Assembly (NCBI GenBank): GCA_009664345.1
Contig: CP043547.1
Location: forward strand, 5,174,709-5,238,708
DNA length: 64,000 nt
Source of the DNA: Planctomycetales bacterium 10988
GTDB taxonomy: Bacteria; Planctomycetota; Planctomycetia; Pirellulales; Pb10988
Direction of reading: 5' to 3'
The number at the start of each line of letters is the position of its first letter. Position 1 is the first letter of the stretch. Shown piece by piece: positions 18,865-30,478 of the stretch. The notes beneath the pieces are model-generated. The model searched no databases. It saw nothing but the letters and a program-made list of their open reading frames with translations, and was not told the origin of the DNA. The translations under genes and the position numbers were made by a program.

Positions 18865-20040
18865 ATGGTCAAAGCACAAGATGGCAAGCGAGCCGCCATT
18901 CGACAGATCAATTCCCACCGCATTCTCGATCTTTTACGCAATGGCGAGGTGGTGAGTTGTGCGGAGGTCGCCCGAAGGACGCGGCTGAGTTTTCCTACGG
19001 TTTCGAGTATTTTATCACATTTGCAAGAGGCCTCCGTAATCGAAGAAGCCGGCATGGAACGCAGCAGCGGCGGGCGGCCAGGGAAAGCGGTGCGACTGGC
19101 ACGATCGGTCTCTTGCGTGATCTCGGTGATTCTCGGAACGGGGCACTGTAGCCTGGTGGCGGTTTCGCCGGACGGAAGGTTCTTGGATGGAACCTATCAT
19201 TCCTTTGCAACTCCGACAACGATTCCTTTGTTACATCAAGAAATTCAATCAGGCGTGGAGGCGATTCGAACCTCAATGCCGGGGATGATTCTCGGAGTGG
19301 GAATCGTGACGCCCGGTCTTCTTGATCGCACTCGCGAGGTGATCCAGGTTTGTCCGAACCTTCCCTTCTTGAACGAACATGCCTTAAGTCGCCAGTTAGA
19401 AGCGGAACTGGGGCTTCCAGTGGTGATGATGCCGGCCATGGAGGCCCATTTTCTGGCGGAGTCCGCGTTCGGGCCGGCGCGGATGACAGAAGATTTTGTC
19501 GTGATTAACTTTGCCGGAGGAATCGGGGCAGCGGTCTGCATGAATGGACGCTTTTTGTCGGGAAGATTAGGAACCGGAGTGGAGCTAGGGCATATCACGA
19601 TCGATGCCAAGGGCCAGACATGCGGCTGTGGCAATCGAGGCTGTGTGGAACAAGTAGGCTCGGACCAGACGATCTTGGATGCGGCGGAAAGGATTCTCGG
19701 CGAACCGATCACGATTCAAGAAGTCGTCGCACGCTGTCAGGCGGGAACGTTGCCAATGGATGAGGTTTTAGAGCAAGCTACAGATGCGTTGGCCTTGGCC
19801 GTGGTGGCGTCGATCAATCTCTTTTCCCCGCAGAAGATCCTGTTCTTCGGCTACTTCCTTTCGGCGAAAGCGACGCTCTTTCCACGACTGAAGACGGAAG
19901 TACGACGCCATACTTTACCCCCGTTGATGGAAGATTGCGAGCTGATTCCTCCTTCGATCCGGTGCCATGAGTCGCAACAGTTAGGGGCCTCGGTCGCTTT
20001 GGTCAACCGTTTGGTGCTTGGTTTTTCCAGCGTAAATTAA
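18865..20040 (+). CDS. ROK family transcriptional regulator (NagC/XylR type)
   Basis: A 391-residue protein with an N-terminal winged helix-turn-helix (about residues 14-70; C-A-E-V-A-R-R-T-R-L-S-F-P-T-V-S) and a C-terminal ROK sugar-sensing fold. The ROK zinc motif is intact (G-H-I-T-I-D-A-K-G-Q-T-C-G-C-G-N-R-G-C-V, in part). The kinase site is not: the segment aligned to the usual E-N-D-A-N reads M-P-A-M-E (189-193), putting Ala191 where the catalytic Asp belongs, and the DxGxT nucleotide loop is degenerate. It is therefore likely a repressor or activator that binds a sugar, not a sugar kinase. It is divergent from the HEAT-like genes across about 220 nt and upstream of the TolB-like gene, either of which may be a target. 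Confidence 0.87.
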   Translation: MVKAQDGKRAAIRQINSHRILDLLRNGEVVSCAEVARRTRLSFPTVSSILSHLQEASVIEEAGMERSSGGRPGKAVRLARSVSCVISVILGTGHCSLVAVSPDGRFLDGTYHSFATPTTIPLLHQEIQSGVEAIRTSMPGMILGVGIVTPGLLDRTREVIQVCPNLPFLNEHALSRQLEAELGLPVVMMPAMEAHFLAESAFGPARMTEDFVVINFAGGIGAAVCMNGRFLSGRLGTGVELGHITIDAKGQTCGCGNRGCVEQVGSDQTILDAAERILGEPITIQEVVARCQAGTLPMDEVLEQATDALALAVVASINLFSPQKILFFGYFLSAKATLFPRLKTEVRRHTLPPLMEDCELIPPSIRCHESQQLGASVALVNRLVLGFSSVN

Positions 20041-20118
20041 ACTGCTTGTTCAACCCGAAACAACAGAAGCACCACTCAAAGATTTTGTGCCCGCTTGCAT
20101 AGTCCAGGAGATCGTTAC

Positions 20119-21120
20119 GTGAAAGATAGAGATTCCCGAAACCTGTCAAAAAGGAAAATGCACTTTTGGTATTTTCCTTTGCTTGTCTGCATCGCTTTCT
20201 ATTTTGCGGTGAATGTCTCTCCGGAGGCAGCACAACGCAAGCTGTTGCCGGGTCAAGTTGCCCGCTTGATGACCATCGGCATCGATGGAACCGAGCCACA
20301 AATCGTCTATGAGACCACCGACTTAATTGAAGCCCCGAATTGGACTCCTGATGGAAAGTGGTTGGTGTTTAATTCGAAGGGGTTGCTCTGGAAGATTCCT
20401 GCCGATGGCTCCGGTTCGCCGGTTCTTATCAACACCGGAAAGATTAGCAAGGCGAATAACGATCATGTTCTCTCGCCTGACGGGAAGACGATTTATTTCA
20501 GTGCCAAAGGGCATCTCTATTCGGTGCCGATCACCGGAGGGGAGCCCTTCAAGATTTCCAATGATCACGATCCAGAGAAGAACTTTCGTTATTTTTTGCA
20601 CGGGGTTTCCCCGGACAATCAGCTTTTGGCGTATGTCGGAGCCGAGAAAACCGGCAAGGAAAACTGGGGGCGGCTGGACCTCTATACGATTCCGGTTGAT
20701 GGGGGAAAGGATGTTCGCCTTACCGATACGGCGGCTCCGGATGATGGGCCGGAGTGGTCCCCCGACGGAGCTTGGATCTATTTTAATTCTGAACTCAATG
20801 CCAAGATTGAAGGGCATTCCCAAGTCTACCGGATGCGTCCGGATGGTTCCGAAATTGAGCAACTCACGCACGATGAACGCGTGAACTGGTTTCCGCATGT
20901 CTCGCCTGCGGGAGATTGGGTGGTTTACCTAAGTTATCCCCCTGGCACACTCAAGCATCCGGCCAATAAGGACGTCATCCTACGACGCATGCGTTTGGAT
21001 GGTTCGGAACAAGCCGATGTCATTGCCTTCTTTGGAGGACAAGGAACAATCAACGTCACCAGTTGGGCTCCAGACAGTAAACGATTCGCCTTCGTCGCCT
21101 ATCCCCTTTTGGAAGAGTGA
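20119..21120 (+). CDS. Exported TolB-like PD40 six-bladed propeller protein
   Basis: About 334 residues from GTG 20119, selected because AGGAG sits 8 nt upstream; a TTG at 20095 is also in frame. An N-terminal hydrophobic segment (FPLLVCIAFYFAVNV) suggests export or anchoring. Six propeller blades carry the PD40 signature: T-P-D-G-K-W-L-V-F, S-P-D-G-K-T-I-Y-F, S-P-D-N-Q-L-L-A-Y, S-P-D-G-A-W-I-Y-F, S-P-A-G-D-W-V-V-Y and A-P-D-S-K-R-F-A-F. Blade number matches the TolB propeller, but the N-terminal TolB domain is absent. The role is probably binding of a protein or glycan. It follows the ROK gene by 78 nt, and a terminator lies 44 nt after the stop. Confidence 0.82.
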   Translation: MKDRDSRNLSKRKMHFWYFPLLVCIAFYFAVNVSPEAAQRKLLPGQVARLMTIGIDGTEPQIVYETTDLIEAPNWTPDGKWLVFNSKGLLWKIPADGSGSPVLINTGKISKANNDHVLSPDGKTIYFSAKGHLYSVPITGGEPFKISNDHDPEKNFRYFLHGVSPDNQLLAYVGAEKTGKENWGRLDLYTIPVDGGKDVRLTDTAAPDDGPEWSPDGAWIYFNSELNAKIEGHSQVYRMRPDGSEIEQLTHDERVNWFPHVSPAGDWVVYLSYPPGTLKHPANKDVILRRMRLDGSEQADVIAFFGGQGTINVTSWAPDSKRFAFVAYPLLEE

Positions 21121-21148
21121 ACGGAAGTCGAGAGCGAACCTATAATCT

Positions 21149-21162
21149 AAAAAGCACTTTTT
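21149..21162 (-). repeat. AAAAAGTGCTTTTT motif (exact)
   Basis: Exact 14-nt copy in the reverse orientation (AAAAAGCACTTTTT on the plus strand), followed by GAA, just before the terminator of the TolB-like gene. One of at least three exact copies in the window. Confidence 0.8.
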
Positions 21163-21163
21163 G

Positions 21164-21200
21164 AATCTTTCCTTTTTTCGCTGAAGGGAAAGATTTTTTT
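21164..21200 (+). terminator. Rho-independent terminator after TolB-like gene
   Basis: TCTTTCCTTT (21166-21175) pairs with AAGGGAAAGA (21184-21193), one G-T pair included, followed by seven T residues (21194-21200). Confidence 0.8.
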
Positions 21201-21541
21201 ATACCACTTTCTGAACCGGGTAGAAGCACCCGAAATCGATCGAAAAACCATTCCTATTTTCAATTCCATTTCGATTCCGTTCGAATTTCCCCTCTTCCGA
21301 CGTAAATGATCCGTGAGTTGTTGCGGTGAGCCTGCAAACTACTGGTACTCTTTGTTTGCCATCTTCTTCGAACCCCCGCAGGAACATCAAGGGTTCCCCC
21401 CTGTACAGTTTTGCGTGAAGCGATAAGATGGTAAATGAATAGATGAAAGCTAATTCAAAAAATAGTCTTGCCTAAAAGTTGTCGTCTTTATTTTCCTTGC
21501 TCCCCCTCCGAGATTCTCTTCGGAATTGAATCGAGGTCTTC
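21201..21541. other. Intergenic region upstream of RND efflux genes
   Basis: About 340 nt. No gene is seen. GAGG at 21530-21535 is a plausible ribosome binding site for the adaptor gene; no operator or promoter could be named with confidence. Confidence 0.4.
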
Positions 21542-23065
21542 ATGTCCGTGGTTTGGTTGTACGTATCCTACTTACTTCGAAAGGCTGCCCCTATCGGGCT
21601 ACTGATGTTGGGCTTGCTGCTGACGTTGGGAATTACCGGTTGTCAGGAGTCGAAAGCTGCCCCGGAAAGCCCCGTTGAGGCACCGGCTGTGGAAGTTTCG
21701 GTGGCGAAACCCGTTCGAACTCCCATCGTCGAATGGGACGAGTACACAGGGCGATTCGATGCGATTGATTCCGTCGAGGTTCGTTCGCGAGTGAGCGGTT
21801 ATCTTCAGTCGATTCACTTTGAAGAAGGAGAAGAGGTCAAGGAAGGGAATTTATTAATTATCATCGATCCGCGCCCCTTCGTGGCAGAACTAAACGGTGC
21901 GAACGCCAGAGAAAAGGAAGCAAACGCCCGGCTGAAAGAATCACAGGCGATGCTTGAACAGGCCAAAGCGGAAAAGGCACAAGCGGATGCCCAAGTGTCC
22001 TTGGCGGAACGACAGCTAAAACGAGCCGAACAGCTTGAGGCCCGCGATGCCATTTCTGAAGAGGAAATCGACGTAAGAAGCACCGCGGTGCTTGATGCCA
22101 AGGCTCAGCAAGAAAATGCCAAGGCCATGATTGCTTCCGCCGAAGCGGGGATTGCTACCGCCAATGCCGCGATTGAAACCGCGAAGTCGGATGTGGAAAC
22201 CGCGAAGTTGAACCTGAACTATACCCAGATTCGTGCCCCGATTACTGGCCTGATCAGTCGACGCTACGTGACGCCGGGGAATCTCATCAGCGGAGGAAGT
22301 AACGAATCGACTCTTCTGACGACCATCGTTTCGATGAATCCCATTCATTGCTACTTCGATGCAAATGAACAAGCCTTTCTCAAATATGTTCGACTTTCTC
22401 AGCAAGGAAAACGGCAAAGTTCACGTGACGTGAAGAACCCCGTCTATGTTTCCTTGATCGATGAAAAGGGATTTCCCCACAAGGGTCACATGGACTTTGT
22501 GGACAACCGGATTGATCCCAATACCGGGACGATGCGTGGCAGGGCGATCCTTCCCAATGATGATAAAGTTCTGGTGCCTGGGCTTTTTGGCAAAGTTCGG
22601 CTCCCCGGCAGTGGGCGTTATGAGGCGGTCTTGATTCCAGATAGTTCGGTAGGTAGCGACCAGTCGGAAAAGTTCGTTTACACGGTGAATGAGAAAGAAG
22701 AAGTCGAGCGAAAAACGGTCGCGCTAGGTCCGCTTGTCCACGGTTTACGTGTGATTCGCGATGGTTTGGACGGTTCGGAAATGCTTATTACCCGAGGTTT
22801 GCAACGCGTCTTTCCCGGCTCGAAGGTGACGCCCATCGAAGAATCGATTGAAATGGAGACCGAAGAAGGACTGCCGGATGATTATCAGCCTGTGCCTAAA
22901 GAAGAGTGGCTGAATCATAGTCCGGACAAGATTCCCGAAGGGGTGGAAGCGAATCTCCCGCTCTATCAAAGTGCCCCGCCCTCGATGACCTCGGAATCGT
23001 TGATGACAGAAGCCTCTTCAAAGTCTCCGCCCAATGCGAATCGCTCTGAACCGATGCAGGAATGA
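21542..23065 (+). CDS. RND efflux periplasmic adaptor lipoprotein (AcrA/MexA-like)
   Basis: A 507-residue protein with an N-terminal hydrophobic segment ending in a lipobox (L-G-I-T-G-C, Cys34). Then come the beta-strand V-E-V-S-V-A-K-P, a lipoyl-like half (S-V-E-V-R-S-R-V-S-G-Y-L), an Ala/Glu/Lys-rich coiled-coil hairpin (about residues 115-225), the second lipoyl half (R-A-P-I-T-G-L-I-S-R-R), and beta-barrel and membrane-proximal domains. The C-terminus has a Pro/Glu/Ser-rich extension of about 70 residues beyond the usual adaptor. It links an inner-membrane RND pump to an outer-membrane channel; the pump is the next gene, 120 nt downstream, but no TolC-like channel gene is in the window. 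ATG 21542 has GAGG at 6-7 nt. Confidence 0.93.
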   Translation: MSVVWLYVSYLLRKAAPIGLLMLGLLLTLGITGCQESKAAPESPVEAPAVEVSVAKPVRTPIVEWDEYTGRFDAIDSVEVRSRVSGYLQSIHFEEGEEVKEGNLLIIIDPRPFVAELNGANAREKEANARLKESQAMLEQAKAEKAQADAQVSLAERQLKRAEQLEARDAISEEEIDVRSTAVLDAKAQQENAKAMIASAEAGIATANAAIETAKSDVETAKLNLNYTQIRAPITGLISRRYVTPGNLISGGSNESTLLTTIVSMNPIHCYFDANEQAFLKYVRLSQQGKRQSSRDVKNPVYVSLIDEKGFPHKGHMDFVDNRIDPNTGTMRGRAILPNDDKVLVPGLFGKVRLPGSGRYEAVLIPDSSVGSDQSEKFVYTVNEKEEVERKTVALGPLVHGLRVIRDGLDGSEMLITRGLQRVFPGSKVTPIEESIEMETEEGLPDDYQPVPKEEWLNHSPDKIPEGVEANLPLYQSAPPSMTSESLMTEASSKSPPNANRSEPMQE

Positions 23066-23185
23066 ACACGATCGGGTCAACTCACGGGTTGTTGCTCCGA
23101 TGTCTGCTCTGTTGCCGATCCGAGGAAGCCATCGTTGCCGATGTTCTTCCTCCTTTCCCCCCTCTAGCTTCTTTGGCATTCCTCT

Positions 23186-26100
23186 ATGAAATTTGCTCAC
23201 TTCTTCATTGATCGACCGATTTTCGCGACAGTTCTCTCCATTTTGATTGTGTTAATTGGGAGCTTGGCCTACTTCTTTTTGCCGGTTGGGCAGTATCCGG
23301 AAGTTGCCTTGCCGACGGTGGTGGTTCGTGCAAGCTATCCCGGAGCGACTCCGGACATTATCTCCAAGACAGTGGCTACCCCGCTTGAACAGGAGATCAA
23401 TGGGGTCGAAGGGATGCTCTATATGGAATCGCAAGCGACTTCCGATGGAGCGGTTGATATTACCATCACCTTCGAACTTGGCACGGACATCGACCAAGCT
23501 CAGGTCCTTGTCCAGAATCGAATTTCCGTAGCCGAGCCGCGACTGCCACAGGAGGTTCGTCAAATTGGGATCACCACCCGAAAGTCTTCTCCGAATCTTA
23601 TGTTGGTGGTTCACCTTTTCTCACCGGACGATTCCCGCGATCAGCTATATATCGGGAACTTTGCCTTTTTAAAGTTACGCGACGTTCTCTCGCGGATTGA
23701 TGGAATTGGCGACGTCCGCGTGTTTGGAGCCAGCGAATATAGTATGCGGATTTGGCTGGATATCGAACGCTTGGCCGCCCTCGAACTGACCCCCGGCGAA
23801 GTTGTGCAATCCCTCCGCGAACAGAATCTACAAGTGGCCGCTGGGGTGATCGGGCAACAGCCGATTCCGAACGAGCGGGCCGCCTTTCAAGTTAATGTCA
23901 ACACGCAAGGCCGTTTGAAAGATGCTTCGGAATTTGAAAATATCATTGTCAAAGCCGGGGAAAACGGGCGAATCGTCCGCTTGATCGATGTCGCCAGGGT
24001 GGAGTTGGGAGCAACGGATTACTCGGTTCGAAGTTACCTGGCGGAGAAGAAAGCCGTCGCGTTGGTGGTCTTCCAGCGTCCCGGTTCGAATGCTATTGCG
24101 ACGACCCAAGAAATTCTGGATACGATGAAAGAACTGTCGCCACGCTTTCCACCAGGGGTTGATTACACCGTCGTTTATAACCCGACCGGCTTTGTGGAAG
24201 AGTCGATCGAAGAGGTCTTCACCACCCTTTGGGTTGCCTCCTTGTTGGTGATTTTGACGGTCTATATTTTCCTGCAAAGTTGGCGAACGACGATTGTTCC
24301 CGTGGTGGCAATTCCGGTCTCGCTGGTAGGGACGTTTGCCGCGATGTATGCCCTTGGTTTTAGTCTGAATAGCCTTTCGCTTTTTGGATTGGTGCTTGCG
24401 ATCGGGATTGTGGTCGATGATGCGATTGTGGTCGTCGAAAATGTCGAGAGGTTAATCTCCGAGGGGCTTTCTCCCAGAGAGGCGACCCGCCAAGCGATGG
24501 ATGAGGTGGGAAATGCTTTGATTGCGACGACCCTCGTGTTGATTGCGGTCTTTGTCCCTACCGGATTTATTGCTGGGATTAGCGGTCAATTCTATCGGCA
24601 GTTCGCTATCACCATCGCGGTGTCAACGACTTTTTCGACCTTTGTTTCCTTAACGTTGAGCCCTGCCCTTTGTGCCTTGCTTTTGAAGCCGAAGGACGCC
24701 AAGCCGAACTGGTTAGATCGCTTTCTCGACTTTCTCCTTGGTTGGTTTTTCCGAGGTTTCAATCGTGTCTTCGATGTTACAAGTCGAATGTATTCCGGTA
24801 TGGTCGCTAGAGTCATCCGCCTGACACTTGTAATGCTTTTGTTTTACTTCGGGCTCCTGGGCATGACCTACTTTGGCTTCACGCAAGTCCCGACGGGATT
24901 TATTCCCGAACAAGATCAAGGCTACGTGATCATCTCGATCCAGCTTCCGGAAGGGTCCTCGCTCGATCGGACGGATGAGGTCACCAGGAAGGTTGTGCAA
25001 CTCGCCTTGGACACGCCTGGCGTGGAAAATGCGGTTTCGTTTGCCGGCTTTTCTGGGGCGACGAGGGCAAATAGTTCGAGTGCGGCGGCGATTTTCCCGA
25101 CCTTGGCCGATCCCAAGGAACGGGCGAAGCAGGGGCTGGAACTTCCTGTGATTCTCGCCGAATTGCGGAAGCGAGTCAGCACGCTCCGCGAGGCGATTGT
25201 CGTCGTGATCTCTCCGCCCCCAGTGCGAGGGATTGGAACAGGGGGGGGCTTCAAGCTTCAAGTGCAGGACCAGTCCGGTGCCGGATTGGAGGCCCTCAAA
25301 CAGGCAACCGACGACATCATCGCCAAGGCCAATCAACAAGAAGGTCTGGTGCAAGTCTATTCCAACTTCCGCATCGGGACACCGCAAATCTATGCGGACA
25401 TCGATCGTACCAAGGTACGGATGCTGAATGTTCCCATCAACAATGTGTTCGAGGCTTTGCAGATTTACCTCGGCTCCTCTTATATCAACGACTTTAATTA
25501 CTTAGGCAGAACCTATCGAGTCACGGCCCAGGCGGACTCAACCTTCCGCGACGAGTCGAGTGATATTGCCCGACTGCGAACGCGAAGTAACAATGGTGCC
25601 ATCGTTCCCTTGGGTTCGTTGCTGACGATTCGCGAAACCGTCGCTCCCGATCGGGTAGTCCGTTACAATCTTTATCCGGCTGCCGATATCTCCGGAGCCA
25701 CGTTGCCCGGTTATAGCTCCGGTCAAGCCATTGAAGTGATGGACCGGCTGGCGGAAGAAACCCTTCCTCCCGGCTTCGGTTTTGCTTGGACGGACATCTC
25801 TTATCAGCAAATCGCAGCCGGAAACACGGCCATCTATATCTTTCCGCTCTGCGTGCTGTTTGTCTTTTTAGCTCTTTCCGCACAATATGAAAGTTGGATC
25901 TTGCCGCTGGCGGTCATTTTGATTGTGCCGATGTGTCTGCTGTGTGCCATCGCCGGAGTTTGGCTCCGCGGGATGGATAACAACATTCTCACGCAGATCG
26001 GGTTTGTGGTCTTGGTGGGCCTTGCTTGTAAAAATGCGATTTTGATCGTGGAATTTGCCAAGCAAGAAGAAGACGCTGGTAGAAACCGATTTGAAGCCGC

Positions 26101-26455
26101 GAAGGAAGCCTGCCGTTTACGACTTCGCCCGATTTTGATGACTGCGTTCTCCTTTATTCTCGGGGTCATCCCGTTGCTCGTTGCGACCGGGGCAGGTTCC
26201 GAAATGCGTCGAGATTTAGGAACGGCCGTCTTTAGTGGAATGCTCGGCGTGACCCTCTTCGGATTGGTTTTGACCCCGGTCTTCTATGTGGTTCTTCGAG
26301 GTCTCGTTACGGATGATGAGGAAGAAGAGCAACAAGCCCCGACGCTTACGAATTCAGACAGCGAAGAAGTTGTCGCTTCAGAGGATGATAAAGAAGCGGA
26401 ACCATCCACGTCCGAAGACTCAGAAGAGAAAGACCCCAAGGATGAGGAGCAATAA
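23186..26455 (+). CDS. RND multidrug efflux pump, HAE1/AcrB family
   Basis: A 1089-residue inner-membrane transporter beginning M-K-F-A-H-F-F-I-D-R-P-I-F-A, the usual start of this family. Twelve membrane segments are expected, in two halves with large periplasmic loops. The proton-relay residues are present: Asp411-Asp412 in TM4 (G-I-V-V-D-D-A-I-V-V-V-E-N) and Lys949 in TM10 (L-A-C-K-N-A-I-L-I-V-E-F). A highly acidic C-terminal tail of about 50 residues (E-E-E-E-Q-Q ... E-D-S-E-E-K-D) extends past the last membrane segment. It expels drugs or other amphiphiles using the proton gradient, together with the upstream adaptor. No good Shine-Dalgarno sequence precedes the ATG. The AraC-type gene 130 nt downstream may regulate the pair. 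Confidence 0.95.
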   Translation: MKFAHFFIDRPIFATVLSILIVLIGSLAYFFLPVGQYPEVALPTVVVRASYPGATPDIISKTVATPLEQEINGVEGMLYMESQATSDGAVDITITFELGTDIDQAQVLVQNRISVAEPRLPQEVRQIGITTRKSSPNLMLVVHLFSPDDSRDQLYIGNFAFLKLRDVLSRIDGIGDVRVFGASEYSMRIWLDIERLAALELTPGEVVQSLREQNLQVAAGVIGQQPIPNERAAFQVNVNTQGRLKDASEFENIIVKAGENGRIVRLIDVARVELGATDYSVRSYLAEKKAVALVVFQRPGSNAIATTQEILDTMKELSPRFPPGVDYTVVYNPTGFVEESIEEVFTTLWVASLLVILTVYIFLQSWRTTIVPVVAIPVSLVGTFAAMYALGFSLNSLSLFGLVLAIGIVVDDAIVVVENVERLISEGLSPREATRQAMDEVGNALIATTLVLIAVFVPTGFIAGISGQFYRQFAITIAVSTTFSTFVSLTLSPALCALLLKPKDAKPNWLDRFLDFLLGWFFRGFNRVFDVTSRMYSGMVARVIRLTLVMLLFYFGLLGMTYFGFTQVPTGFIPEQDQGYVIISIQLPEGSSLDRTDEVTRKVVQLALDTPGVENAVSFAGFSGATRANSSSAAAIFPTLADPKERAKQGLELPVILAELRKRVSTLREAIVVVISPPPVRGIGTGGGFKLQVQDQSGAGLEALKQATDDIIAKANQQEGLVQVYSNFRIGTPQIYADIDRTKVRMLNVPINNVFEALQIYLGSSYINDFNYLGRTYRVTAQADSTFRDESSDIARLRTRSNNGAIVPLGSLLTIRETVAPDRVVRYNLYPAADISGATLPGYSSGQAIEVMDRLAEETLPPGFGFAWTDISYQQIAAGNTAIYIFPLCVLFVFLALSAQYESWILPLAVILIVPMCLLCAIAGVWLRGMDNNILTQIGFVVLVGLACKNAILIVEFAKQEEDAGRNRFEAAKEACRLRLRPILMTAFSFILGVIPLLVATGAGSEMRRDLGTAVFSGMLGVTLFGLVLTPVFYVVLRGLVTDDEEEEQQAPTLTNSDSEEVVASEDDKEAEPSTSEDSEEKDPKDEEQ

Positions 26456-26457
26456 CT

Positions 26458-26471
26458 AAAAAACACTTTTT
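26458..26471 (-). repeat. AAAAAGTGCTTTTT motif (one mismatch)
   Basis: Plus strand reads AAAAAACACTTTTT followed by GGA, right after the stop of the RND pump. One mismatch to the exact motif. Confidence 0.5.
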
Positions 26472-26585
26472 GGATTTTCTGTTTAAAGCATCCTTCTCCA
26501 AAATGCTAGCGTCTCTGAGAGCCTATCCGTACAATAACGGCAACAGCAGGTCTCTTCGAAATGTCATGGCGAAGAAGGAATCCAG

Positions 26586-27452
26586 GTGAAACACTCCCCA
26601 GTCCCCCGCAAGCGCGATCGCCCCGTCTCGGTAACCTTACCGAAGCACGGGGTTTTTTTATTGGAAAGCCATCACGCGGAGAATTTTCAGATGGCTCCCT
26701 CGCGACACGACTTTTTAGAAATCCTTTTCGTTCTTCAGGGGAAAGGGACGTTTTATTTCGGCGATCGATCCTACGTTTGCCAAGCGAAAGAGGTCGTGGT
26801 CGTTCCCCCTCGGCAAGTGCATCAGATCGAAGATCACCCTCACGAACCGATGTCCTTGTACGGAATTTGTCTGGCATCCTCGGTTTATCAAGTTGAGCCG
26901 CCTGCTCTGAGCCCGCTCCTTTCGAGCGCCCGCCCCCTTCCTCTCTCCTCGGTTTCGGTCGAATGGATTCGCGGCGAATTGCGGCAGATGCTCTATGAAC
27001 AAACGCTTGACCGTCCTGGCAGTTCGCTCATTCTCTTGGGACAAGCTCAGCGATTCTTGGGAATGTTGTTGCGGGCGCTTGGTGACGAGAAAGCGACTTT
27101 CACCCATCCGGAGAGTCCACAAGGGCATGAAGCAACCGTTCGCGACTATTTAAAAGGGCTGGAAACCCGTTTTTTCGAACAACATTCTCTTGATCAAACC
27201 GTCGAGCGATTAGGAATCAGCCGCCGCCGTTTTACGCAACTCATGCGAGAAATTACGGGGAATTCTTGGCATGCTCATCTTATCGAACTTCGAATCAAGC
27301 ACGCTTGCCATCTTCTGGAGCAGACCAACCGAAGTGTCACCGCGATTGCGTTTGAATGTGGATTCGAAGAACTTTCCAGCTTCTACCGAGCTTTCAAACG
27401 TCATCGCGGTCGGCCCCCACTCCTTTGGCGGAATGCAAGGAACGCCGATTAA
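26586..27452 (+). CDS. AraC family transcriptional regulator
   Basis: A 288-residue protein starting at GTG 26586 (AAGGAA about 7 nt upstream). The N-terminal half is a cupin-like sensor domain (H-D-F-L-E-I-L-F-V-L-Q-G-K-G-T-F, with V-V-P-P-R-Q-V-H-Q-I-E-D). The C-terminal 100 residues hold two helix-turn-helix units of the AraC type: L-D-Q-T-V-E-R-L-G-I-S-R-R-R-F-T and V-T-A-I-A-F-E-C-G-F-E-E-L-S-S-F-Y-R-A-F, then K-R-H-R-G-R-P-P. Cupin-type members usually sense sugars or small organic ligands. It sits between the RND pump (130 nt) and the catalase-peroxidase (238 nt), all on the same strand; either could be its target. Confidence 0.92.
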   Translation: MKHSPVPRKRDRPVSVTLPKHGVFLLESHHAENFQMAPSRHDFLEILFVLQGKGTFYFGDRSYVCQAKEVVVVPPRQVHQIEDHPHEPMSLYGICLASSVYQVEPPALSPLLSSARPLPLSSVSVEWIRGELRQMLYEQTLDRPGSSLILLGQAQRFLGMLLRALGDEKATFTHPESPQGHEATVRDYLKGLETRFFEQHSLDQTVERLGISRRRFTQLMREITGNSWHAHLIELRIKHACHLLEQTNRSVTAIAFECGFEELSSFYRAFKRHRGRPPLLWRNARNAD

Positions 27453-27534
27453 ACCATAAGTCATTTATTTACAATATCTTAGAAACAATGAAACAAGCGA
27501 TTCTCCGAGCAGAAAGTACAATAATTTCTCTTGA

Positions 27535-30099
<2,565 letters not shown>

Positions 30100-30212
30100 G
30101 CGAAACCTTTCGAAAACGCCGGCCTGAACAACTTGCCGAAGTTTCCTTTGTTTCCATCACTTGTGCCCCAGTGAGAAGAATTAAGGAGGCTTCGGCCTTG
30201 TTTTGCGCCGTT

Positions 30213-30232
30213 CTCAAAAAGTGGTTTTTGAG
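30213..30232. terminator. AT-rich hairpin after katG
   Basis: CTCAAAAAGTGGTTTTTGAG is a perfect 8-bp stem with a GTGG loop, 114 nt past the katG stop. It could be a weak terminator or a variant of the recurring near-palindrome (one mismatch to AAAAAGTGCTTTTT). Confidence 0.4.
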
Positions 30233-30478
30233 ATAATTATAAAAATTACTTTTTGGATACAATGCGAATAGCACTTTTTGAATTTCCTGGCAAATTAACC
30301 TTCCTCCCGGACAAGCTTTCGCAGCAGCATTCCTCTCTCTAAAATGGCTTCATTCTCTGTGTCATCCCCTCCACTCTCAGAGTGCCCGATCTGCAAATAA
30401 AAAATGCCTCGATTGCCAAGCGTCCTTGGTTCGTCTTTGGCAAAATACTGTTATCGAAATTGCTCACCAGGTTAGAAA
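30233..30478. other. Intergenic region with two further near-palindrome variants
   Basis: Holds AAAAATTACTTTTTGGAT (30241-30258) and TAGCACTTTTTGAAT (30269-30283), both related to the recurring motif, so three related sites lie within 75 nt together with the hairpin at 30213. No gene is seen here. Confidence 0.45.
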
